In this document: positions 6,434-11,575 of the stretch, in pieces
Layout of the letters: every line of letters begins with the position of its first letter
Numbering within the stretch: the stretch's first letter is position 1
Assembly: GCA_937908275.1 (NCBI GenBank)
Contig: CALERA010000068.1
Location: 1-11,575 of the forward strand
DNA: 11,575 bases
Direction: 5' to 3'
DNA from: an uncultured Desulfarculaceae bacterium
GTDB lineage: Bacteria > Desulfobacterota > Desulfarculia > Desulfarculales > Desulfarculaceae
Notes under the pieces: generated by a model
The model's input: the letters and a program-made list of their open reading frames with translations, nothing else
What the model was told of the DNA's origin: nothing
Databases searched by the model: none
Made by a program: the position numbers and the translations under genes

Positions 6434-6715
6434 TTGATCCGCAGCTTCAAGGACGCAGACAGCCAGGCCACCTTCAACCGCCAACGGGTGCGAAGCATGC
6501 ACCCTGACTTGCAGTTGGCCGCCCGGCGCAAACTGGTCATGCTCGATGCCGCCATCAGCTTGCAAGCCTTGGGCGCGGTCCCGGGTAACCGCCTGGAGGC
6601 CCTGACCGGAGACCGGCAGGGACAGCACAGCATCCGCATCAACCGGCAATGGCGCATTTGCTTCCGCTGGGAAGACGATGGCGCCCATGAGGTCGAGATC
6701 ACGGATTATCACTAG
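6434..6715 (+). CDS. higB: HigB/RelE-family toxin (plasmid maintenance killer protein)
   Basis: 93 residues. It matches the HigB family over its whole length: IRSFKDADSQATFN at the start, RRKLVMLDAAISLQAL at 31-46, PGNRLEALTGDRQGQHSIRIN at 50-70, and QWRICFRW (72-79) through VEITDYH at the end. Family members are ribosome-dependent mRNA endonucleases. The start is taken as TTG at 6434, because the family's proteins begin at (M)IRSF and GGAG lies four bases upstream. An in-frame ATG at 6353 would add 27 non-conserved residues and run through the operators. The toxin gene precedes its antitoxin, typical for higBA, with 33 bases between them. The cassette is oriented against the surrounding genes, which suggests insertion as a module. 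Confidence 0.92.
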   Translation: MIRSFKDADSQATFNRQRVRSMHPDLQLAARRKLVMLDAAISLQALGAVPGNRLEALTGDRQGQHSIRINRQWRICFRWEDDGAHEVEITDYH

Positions 6716-6748
6716 GCCCACTGCGGCCAGTTTTCGGGAGGCATCCGC

Positions 6749-7051
6749 ATGGAAGATAGACTTCCCCCGATTCACCCGGGCGAAATCCTGTTTGAGGAGT
6801 TCCTGGAGCCCCTGGGCATGAACCCACGGCAGCTGGCCCAAGCCCTCAAGGTGCCCCCCAACCGAATCAACCAGATCGTCAACCGCCAGCGGGCGGTCTC
6901 GGCCGATTCCGCGCGCCGTCTGGGGCGCTACTTCGGCACCGGCCCTGAATTTTGGATGAACCTCCAGATGCGCTACGAACTGGAGACGCTGGAGGATCGC
7001 TGCGGCCAGCAGATTGATGCCGAAGTCACTCCGCGCCAGGCCCACGCCTAG
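6749..7051 (+). CDS. higA: HigA-family antitoxin (HTH, XRE type)
   Basis: 100 residues. The family signature IHPGEILFEEFLEPLGM is at residues 8-24, an XRE-like helix-turn-helix at about 26-48 (RQLAQALKVPPNRINQIVN), and RAVSADSARRLGRYFGTGPEFWMNLQ at 48-73. It should bind and neutralise HigB and repress the operon, probably via the palindromes at 6354-6368 and 6378-6392. The ATG at 6749 has GGGAGG seven bases upstream, a stronger ribosome site than the TTG-started toxin, consistent with the antitoxin being made in excess. It ends in TAG. Downstream lies a 166-bp gap before a convergent gene. Confidence 0.94.
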   Translation: MEDRLPPIHPGEILFEEFLEPLGMNPRQLAQALKVPPNRINQIVNRQRAVSADSARRLGRYFGTGPEFWMNLQMRYELETLEDRCGQQIDAEVTPRQAHA

Positions 7052-7191
7052 GGGAAAAGCCTCGGGCCGTTGCCGGGCTGCCGCGTCTGCAACCGGCGAA
7101 GCCTTGCTGTTTCCTTTCACCGTGCCATGCTCTCCCGCTTGATCGCACCTGCAAGCCGCATCCATGGGGCCTTTCCCGGAGTTCCAAGCTC

Positions 7192-7217
7192 CCAGCTAAC
7201 ATCCGTCGCTTGGCTGG
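7192..7217. terminator. Stem-loop in the convergent higA / 7218 gap, possible terminator
   Basis: CCAGCTAA (7192-7199) pairs with TTGGCTGG (7210-7217) across a 10-base loop, with one G-T wobble on one strand. It abuts the TAA stop of the minus-strand gene. The T-run is weak on either side (TTATCCTT on the plus strand), so termination is uncertain. The remaining bases of the gap (7052-7191) show nothing I can identify. Confidence 0.3.
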
Positions 7218-7655
7218 TTATCCTTCCACCCTGCCCTCTTCGTCCCAAATGGTCTCGCAGCACTCGGGGCAGAATGGGCCTTCGTCATCAGCGCTGCAGG
7301 AGCCGTCCAGGCCGTGCTCGAAGTAGCGCTGGCAGTTGGCGCACCAAAAGCCCTCCTGGGGTTCGTAGTGATCCTGCATCACCATGTCCGGCGATATTGG
7401 CCGCTCGCCCAGGGGATCGCGCTGGCGCATGATTTTGAGTCCGCCGTCCGGCAGGGCCACCAGCCAGTCACCCGGTCCGCCGTATTGCTGGAAGGGCAGC
7501 GAGGGGCCACCATGGTGCAGGGTGAAGGGCCGGTCCATCTGCACCGCCTCCACGTCTTCGGGTGAGGGCTTGGGGGCGAAGCGATGCCAGCGCAGGCCCT
7601 TGAGGTCCAAGGGCTGATCGTGGTCCGTGGTCACCGAGACCAGAAAGTGAGGCAT
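7218..7655 (-). CDS. Hypothetical Cys-rich protein, last gene of the right-hand operon
   Basis: 145 residues, no family recognised. The N-terminal two thirds look like a small globular domain with YGGPGDWLVALPDGGLKIMRQ (58-78). The C-terminus has a likely zinc site: C105-x2-C108 (WCANCQRYF) and C129-x2-C132 (FCPECCETIW), with extra cysteines at 120 and 133. It may be a small metal-binding, nucleic-acid or protein-binding factor. The ATG at 7655 comes three bases after the stop of the ASCH-like gene, so the two are co-transcribed. The TAA stop faces higA across a 166-bp gap. Its membership of a tight operon and the intact cysteine pairs support it as a real gene. Confidence 0.72.
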   Translation of the reverse strand: MPHFLVSVTTDHDQPLDLKGLRWHRFAPKPSPEDVEAVQMDRPFTLHHGGPSLPFQQYGGPGDWLVALPDGGLKIMRQRDPLGERPISPDMVMQDHYEPQEGFWCANCQRYFEHGLDGSCSADDEGPFCPECCETIWDEEGRVEG

Positions 7656-7658
7656 GGA

Positions 7659-8450
7659 TCACTCTTCCTTGAGCGCGAAGCTCAAGGCCCAGACCGGCGG
7701 ATTGTCCGCCCAGCCCAGGCCGCGCCGGGCATTGATGGAATCCCAAAGGCGTCTGAACGCGCCCCTGGCGGTTGACTCCCAGCAGTCTGCCACCGTGACG
7801 CCATAGTTAAGATGGCCAGCGGCATTGGTGAATCCTTGAATCCCTTCCGCCTTGGCGTCTGCTTCGCTAATGTCCTGGATGAAGCCAGCGCCCACGCTGG
7901 CCAGCCGGAGAGGCAGGCGGCAGACCCAGCGGGGCATGTGGATTGAGGGAGTCCAGCCGGCGGCCGGCCGGCCGCCGGGGTTGAGCTGGGCCAGGCCCGG
8001 GCCTCGTCCCTGGGCTATCTTGGGATTGTCGGCCCGGTAGACGATCCGGGCCGGGAGGCCCTGGGGATCGCGAAGCTCGCGCAACGGCGCGGCAGCCTCG
8101 AGCGGCTTTAGGCGGGCGTAGGTCTCGCGCCCCCAGAGATCGTCCGCGGCCTGGTAGATGGCATGGACCCGGTGCCAGGTTTCGACGCTGCTACCAGACT
8201 TCGCGCCGGGAACTCTGAAGCAGGGCCCCGGCCTGTCATCGGGGCCGGGGTCATGGTCCACCATCGCGCGGGACCAGTCCAGGCCATCCCAGATGGCCCG
8301 CTGTTGACCGGAACGGCCCACCCGCTGGCCGTTCAAAAGGCTGTTGCGGGGGCTGACCACCCGGCGGGTCTGGGTCTTCTCGCCAGTCAGGATGGCCAGG
8401 ACCATGGGCCCCTTGAAGAGCAGGGGGTGTTCCCCCTGGCGCGCAGTCAT
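7659..8450 (-). CDS. ASCH-like phage protein (putative RNA-binding)
   Basis: 263 residues. It has the layout of a phage family related to ASCH domains: HPLLFKGPMVLAILTGEKTQTRRVV at the start, DDLWGRETYARL in the middle (counterpart of the LWVRETWA motif), then IVYRADN, PSIHMPRWVCRLPLRLASV, the strongly conserved QDISEADAKAEGI, and a terminal LWDSINARRGLGWADNPPVWALSF. ASCH domains have a PUA-like fold and are thought to bind RNA; some act on modified nucleosides. The molecular role of this phage subfamily is not established. The start at 8450 overlaps the upstream gene's stop (ATGA). The frame is open to 8549, but that extension has no family match. A stretch rich in Gly/Pro/Arg (about 145-165) is probably a loop. 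Confidence 0.84.
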   Translation of the reverse strand: MTARQGEHPLLFKGPMVLAILTGEKTQTRRVVSPRNSLLNGQRVGRSGQQRAIWDGLDWSRAMVDHDPGPDDRPGPCFRVPGAKSGSSVETWHRVHAIYQAADDLWGRETYARLKPLEAAAPLRELRDPQGLPARIVYRADNPKIAQGRGPGLAQLNPGGRPAAGWTPSIHMPRWVCRLPLRLASVGAGFIQDISEADAKAEGIQGFTNAAGHLNYGVTVADCWESTARGAFRRLWDSINARRGLGWADNPPVWALSFALKEE

Positions 8451-8755
8451 TGCACCCGCCCTTTTCGCGCGGCCAGGCGCGTCTTTTCTTTGGCGTCCAG
8501 GTAGGAGCGCTTGGCATCCTCGATCACCACCCGGAAACAGGCCCGGCATAGATGAACCGAGCCACCGTAGGCAGCGATGCTGTTGGCCGAGGCCGGTTGC
8601 ATCTCACCGCAGCCCTCGCAGAGCCATTGGCCGCCAAGCTGTTTGATGTACATTTCGCGCACCCGCTCTAGTTGCCAACGCGCCAGGTAAAGGTCAGTGT
8701 GCAGATCAAGCACCACCTGGTCGCGCTGCAGCAGGTCGTTAAAACTTTTGCCCAT
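8447..8755 (-). CDS. Small treble-clef/zinc-finger-like protein
   Basis: 102 residues. An N-terminal helix (FNDLLQRDQVVLDLHTDLYLARWQLERVREMY) leads into a four-Cys site: C46-x2-C49 (LCEGCGEM) and C70-x2-C73 (LCRACFRVV). A basic, Lys/Arg-rich C-terminal helix follows (KRSYLDAKEKTRLAARKGR). A DNA- or RNA-contacting role is plausible, and similar small proteins are common in phage early operons, but I cannot name a family. ATG at 8755 is preferred, two bases after the dnaA stop; a GTG at 8761 overlapping that stop is an alternative that adds two residues. Its own stop overlaps the ASCH-like start by four bases. Confidence 0.73.
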   Translation of the reverse strand: MGKSFNDLLQRDQVVLDLHTDLYLARWQLERVREMYIKQLGGQWLCEGCGEMQPASANSIAAYGGSVHLCRACFRVVIEDAKRSYLDAKEKTRLAARKGRVQ

Positions 8756-8757
8756 GC

Positions 8758-10077
8758 TCACACCCCCAGCCTTTGCTCCAGGAAGTTCAGCTCCTGGCCA
8801 AGGCGCGGATCGCCGGCCAGGGTGCGCTCCACCTGGTCCACGCCATACATGACCGTGGAATGATCGCGGTTGAACAGCCGGCCCAGATCGGCATAGGTGG
8901 CCTCGGTATGCCGCCGGCAGAGGTACAGGGCCAGGTTGCGCGGCCGGGTGATGGCCTGCTTGCGGCTCTTGCCGGTCAGCGCGGCCGGCTCCAGGCCATG
9001 GGCCGAGGCCACGGCGGCCAGGATTTGTTGCGGACTCAGGCGGCGCAGGTCCTGGCGCAGGCTACCCAGCACCTCGGCCGCCAGGTGAAGATCCAGGGGC
9101 CGGCGGGTCAGGCTGCCCTGGGCCAAAAGCCCCACCAGGGCTGATTGCAGGCGGCGCACGTCGCCCGGTGCGTGCTCGGCCAGATACTCCAGGACCTCAT
9201 GGCCCACGGCCGCGCCTTCAGCCCTGGCCATGGCCTCCAGGATGCGCACCCGGGTGGCCTGGTCTGGCGGGGCGATGGGTGCGGTGAGGCCGGCGCCAAT
9301 GCGGCTGGCCAGGTGAGGCTTGAGGCCCTTGATCCGCTCCGGGTGCTGCGAGCCAGTGAAGACTATGCGCTTGCCAGCGTCCAGGAGAGCATCCAGAGTG
9401 TAGCCCAGCTCGTCTTGGGTCTTGTCCTTGCCGGCCAGGAATTGCACTTCCTCCAGCAGCAGCAAATCGCAGCCCTGGCGAAAGCGCCGTTTGAACTCAT
9501 CCATATGTTTGGCCCGCAGGGCGGCAATCATCTGGTTGGCGAAGTCCTCGGCCGTGAGGTAGGCCACCCGTTGGCCGGTTGCCGCCTGGTGGCCCACGGC
9601 CTGGGCCAGATGGCTCTTGCCCAGGCCGGTATCCGACATGAGATAGAGGGTGCTAGAGAGGAAGCGCTCGTCCCGGGCCAGGGCCCGGGCCGCGGCCAGG
9701 GCGAACTCATTGCCCGCGCCGGCCACGAAGGTCTCGAAGCGGAAGCGGGAATTGAGGCGGGGCCGGTCGCTGGCCAGGTGGGGCAGGTCAAGCTGACGGG
9801 GGCAGGTGTCAAGGTTTGGGGCGGTTCTGTCCAGCGTTTCGGCCGAAGTGTTCAGCGAAAGCCTGATTTCGCACCCCAAGCCCAGCTCCCCGGCTAGGGC
9901 CTGGAGCCCGGGCAGGTGGTGCTCGCGCACCCAGGCCAGGTGAAAAGCGTTGGGGCAGGCCAGCAGCAATCGGCCCGGTTCATCGGCCGCCACGGTAAGG
10001 GGCTCCAGCCAAAGCTGAAACTCACCAGGGTCCAGGCTGGCGCGCAAGGCCTCGGTTAGGGCTGGCCAGGCGCTCAT
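8758..10077 (-). CDS. dnaA: DnaA-family replication initiator, element-encoded
   Basis: 439 residues, close to full DnaA length with a short domain II. Domain I is at about 1-75. The AAA+ domain (about 108-320) contains Walker A SDTGLGKS (148-155), Walker B LLLLEE (205-210), QFLAGKDKTQDELGYTLDALLDAGKRIVFTG, the box-VII arginine in ASRIGAG (R259), and sensor II VRR (307-309). Domain IV (about 345-439) ends with the DNA-binding signature RDHSTVMYG (404-412). Usual DnaA has GGxGLGKT and LLIDDIQF: here the first Gly is Ser and both Walker B Asp are Glu. Glu in the first of these acidic positions also occurs in some Desulfobacterota DnaA (my recollection). There is no dnaN or recF nearby. It is locked by an ATGA overlap behind a phage metallopeptidase gene, so I call it an accessory DnaA rather than the host's. 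It probably opens the element's own origin. Confidence 0.9.
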   Translation of the reverse strand: MSAWPALTEALRASLDPGEFQLWLEPLTVAADEPGRLLLACPNAFHLAWVREHHLPGLQALAGELGLGCEIRLSLNTSAETLDRTAPNLDTCPRQLDLPHLASDRPRLNSRFRFETFVAGAGNEFALAAARALARDERFLSSTLYLMSDTGLGKSHLAQAVGHQAATGQRVAYLTAEDFANQMIAALRAKHMDEFKRRFRQGCDLLLLEEVQFLAGKDKTQDELGYTLDALLDAGKRIVFTGSQHPERIKGLKPHLASRIGAGLTAPIAPPDQATRVRILEAMARAEGAAVGHEVLEYLAEHAPGDVRRLQSALVGLLAQGSLTRRPLDLHLAAEVLGSLRQDLRRLSPQQILAAVASAHGLEPAALTGKSRKQAITRPRNLALYLCRRHTEATYADLGRLFNRDHSTVMYGVDQVERTLAGDPRLGQELNFLEQRLGV

Positions 10078-10592
10078 GCCTCACCCTCGGGATTGTCGGC
10101 AAAAAGGTCGGCCTGGCGCGGGTCGGGCATGGGCGGCTTGGTGTCAGATTCGTAGATCGAGGCCGCCACCTCGGCCAAACGCTCGCCCCAGCGGGGATCG
10201 TCGGCGTTGAGCGCCACCTCGACGTGAAAATCCTCGATGTCGTGGCCGATGAGCTTGTAGGGGTTGTCCTCGTCGTCAGAGTCGAACCAGCAATGCCGCA
10301 GCTCGTGGCGAATCAGGCGCACCCGGTCGGGCGCCGCGATGCGCATGAAGACCTCGTAGTCCAGGCTCAAGACGTAGTCATAGGCCTCGCCCTCGGTGTG
10401 CTCGCTCAGCAGGCGCACCACGTCTTGCGCCCGCTGGATGCGGCCCAGCACGTAGCGGCCCAGGTTCTGGCGCTTCTTTTCGTCGAAGAGCACCAGAATA
10501 CGGGCATTGGCCAGGGACTCGAAGTGCTCGGTTCGCACCTCGTCCACCAGGTCGCGCACCCAGTCCGGCGCGAAGGCGTAGCGGCTGCTCAT
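10074..10592 (-). CDS. Putative phage metallopeptidase (HExxH)
   Basis: 172 residues. The zinc-protease-like motif HELRH is at 96-100, followed about 17-23 residues later by GHDIEDFHVEV (116-126), which can supply the third ligand (H117, E120 or H123). Upstream are FDEKKRQNLGRYVLGRIQRAQDV (36-58) and YDYVLSLDYEVF (71-82). This arrangement matches the family annotated as putative phage metallopeptidase; no substrate is known. The start at 10592 overlaps the radical SAM stop (ATGA) and its stop overlaps the dnaA ATG, so three genes are translationally linked. The frame is open upstream to 10916, but that part is only the shadow of the radical SAM gene. Confidence 0.85.
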   Translation of the reverse strand: MSSRYAFAPDWVRDLVDEVRTEHFESLANARILVLFDEKKRQNLGRYVLGRIQRAQDVVRLLSEHTEGEAYDYVLSLDYEVFMRIAAPDRVRLIRHELRHCWFDSDDEDNPYKLIGHDIEDFHVEVALNADDPRWGERLAEVAASIYESDTKPPMPDPRQADLFADNPEGEA

Positions 10593-11353
10593 CGGCCCCG
10601 TCCCAGATCGTGCTTCACGAAATAGGTCCCGGGGCTGAAGTCCCCGGGGCGGTCGTTGGGGTAGAAGCCCAGGTCCTGGAGCATCACCCGGGCCTGGCGG
10701 CGATAGGCCGGCCAAGCGATGGATTTGGCGTGGGGGTGGTAGTTGAGGCGGCCCAGCTTGAAGTGGCGCACGAAATGGTGCGTGGTCTCGATGATGGCCA
10801 GGGTCTGTTCCGGGTCCAGGACCGGCTCCAGGCTGGCCCAGGTAAGAAGCCCCAGGTCGTAGGCCTGGCGCAGGGCGGCCAGGCGCTCGGCCGGCGGCGC
10901 GGCATTGGGCTCCCACTGGGCCGAGAGCTCGGGCGAGAGCGCGGTCAGGCTGGCGCCAAAGGCGTGGGGCTGGTCGCTGGCGGCCAAGAGCTCCAGGTCC
11001 TGCGCCGCGCGAAGCCCGCCCTTGCTCAGGATGCTGACGGTCAGGCCCTGGGCCAGCAGGACCTCCAGGGCGGATCGGGTAAGCCGGTGCTGCTCCTCAC
11101 ATGGTTGATACGGATCACAGCTGAAGCAGAGCAGCACCGGCTGGGGGGCGTTTTTCAGGCGCTTGGCCTGGCGTTCCAGGCTGGGCAGGAGGTCGGGGCG
11201 AGGCTGGGGGTTGCGGAAAAACTCGGCCGTCTCCAGGCGCAGGACCTGGGGAGCCCAGCAATAGGTGCAGGCATGGCCGCAGCCGGTGTAGAGGTTCACC
11301 GCCAGGGGCGCGTACTCGGCCGCGCGGCCGGCGGGCTTGTAGATGGCCCTCAT
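10589..11353 (-). CDS. Radical SAM protein, SPL-like / phage type
   Basis: 254 residues. The 4Fe-4S cluster motif C25-x3-C29-x2-C32 lies in YTGCGHACTYCWAP (22-35). Core strand landmarks follow: VLLCFSCDPYQPCEEQHRLTR (73-93), LTVSILSKGG (104-113), FGASLTALS (132-140) and WASLEPVLDP (172-181). These match the radical SAM subgroup that resembles spore photoproduct lyase and Rv2578c-like proteins, which also occurs in phages and prophages. Members cleave SAM to a 5'-deoxyadenosyl radical; the substrate here is unknown and need not be a photolesion. The start at 11353 is chosen because the conserved MRAIYKPAGRAAEYAPLAVN begins there and its ATG overlaps the upstream stop (ATGA). The frame is open to 11452, but the extension is a shadow of the preceding gene. 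Confidence 0.88.
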   Translation of the reverse strand: MRAIYKPAGRAAEYAPLAVNLYTGCGHACTYCWAPQVLRLETAEFFRNPQPRPDLLPSLERQAKRLKNAPQPVLLCFSCDPYQPCEEQHRLTRSALEVLLAQGLTVSILSKGGLRAAQDLELLAASDQPHAFGASLTALSPELSAQWEPNAAPPAERLAALRQAYDLGLLTWASLEPVLDPEQTLAIIETTHHFVRHFKLGRLNYHPHAKSIAWPAYRRQARVMLQDLGFYPNDRPGDFSPGTYFVKHDLGRGR

Positions 11354-11524
11354 AGCCAGTACCTCCAGACCCCAAGGCCCCAGCCCAGGCAGTACCAGAG
11401 GCTGAGGAAGAACATGCCCCACTGCCGGGCCTGCCAGGTGGCCACCAGCCACAGCGGCTGGCTGGACAGGCCCAGCAGGAAACCCCAGGCCCGGAGCGAG
11501 CCGTCGCAGGAAGTCAGGATGATC
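11350..11524 (-). CDS. Small membrane protein, C-terminal fragment (cut by contig end)
   Basis: Fifty-seven codons plus TGA are readable on the minus strand, starting in mid-gene at the adapter junction. The translation has two hydrophobic segments, RAWGFLLGLSSQPLWLVATW and WGMFFLSLWYCLGWGLGVWRYW (segments separated by QARQ). The pattern GLxSQPxWLxxTWxARQWGMFxLSLxY recalls small phage-encoded membrane proteins seen next to replication or regulatory genes. The stop overlaps the radical SAM start (ATGA), placing it first in the visible operon. The N-terminus is missing. Function unknown; a holin-like role would be speculation. Confidence 0.65.
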
Positions 11525-11575
11525 AGATCGGAAGAGCGTCGTGTAGGGAAAGAGTGGAGATCTCGGTGGTCGCCG
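11525..11575. other. Illumina adapter sequence (assembly contamination)
   Basis: From AGATCGGAAGAGCGTCGTGT at 11525 to the last base, the sequence matches the reverse complement of the Illumina universal (P5-side) adapter for 51 bases. I find one mismatch: GTGGAGATC where the adapter reads GTGTAGATC. It is not biological and marks the true end of usable sequence at 11524. Confidence 0.97.

Noticed and set aside
9145..9897. Plus-strand open frame of 250 codons opposite dnaA
   Set aside because: Antisense to the conserved AAA+ domain; no recognisable motif.

Overview
This window reads as part of a high-GC mobile element, most likely a prophage, phage or phage-plasmid of a Gram-negative bacterium. 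The DnaA and ParB proteins have a Desulfobacterota (old 'Deltaproteobacteria') flavour, but that is an inference from sequence style only. No virion structural, integrase or rRNA/tRNA genes are visible. Accessory and replication genes dominate: a ParB, a ParB-like/PAPS-reductase fusion, a primase-helicase, a DnaA homologue, a HigBA toxin-antitoxin pair, an ASCH-like phage protein, a phage metallopeptidase and a radical SAM protein. The final 51 bases are Illumina adapter, so the right edge is an assembly artefact. The left edge cuts into parB.

Layout. Bases 1-1242 (+ strand) hold a 5'-truncated parB and a compact DUF523/TudS-family gene. From 1260 rightwards nearly everything is on the minus strand, so transcription runs right to left. 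The right block (11524 to 7218) is a tightly packed operon: membrane protein fragment, radical SAM, metallopeptidase, DnaA homologue, small zinc-finger protein, ASCH-like protein and a Cys-rich protein. Most junctions are 4-bp ATGA overlaps or gaps of a few bases. A plus-strand higBA cassette (6434-7051) interrupts the minus-strand run. It is divergent from the primase gene, and two perfect 7-1-7 palindromes lie in the shared 98-bp gap. The left minus-strand block (6335 to 1260) holds the primase-helicase, an iteron-rich non-coding region, a small unknown protein, a transposase-like zinc-ribbon/HTH protein and the ParB-PAPS reductase fusion.

Three things stand out. (1) The primase-helicase reading frame (6335-3903) is intact apart from one in-frame TAG at 4644-4646, between Walker A and Walker B of the helicase domain. 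(2) The 3523-3800 non-coding region carries eleven perfect copies of TGTCTGGG in both orientations, arranged as two nested perfect inverted repeats (26 bp and 21 bp arms) around an 18-bp CG-rich palindrome that could form Z-DNA or a cruciform. With the primase next door and a DnaA homologue nearby, it is a good candidate replication origin; the repeat extension TCTGGGTAA differs from the classical DnaA box TGTGGATAA at two of nine positions. (3) The two palindromes between higBA and the primase gene look like HigA operators placed where they could affect both transcripts.

How the parts may work together (inference): DnaA, iterons and primase-helicase would form a self-contained replication module; ParB and HigBA are maintenance functions typical of plasmids or phage-plasmids; the ParB-PAPS fusion, radical SAM protein and metallopeptidase are accessory enzymes whose substrates cannot be read from sequence.
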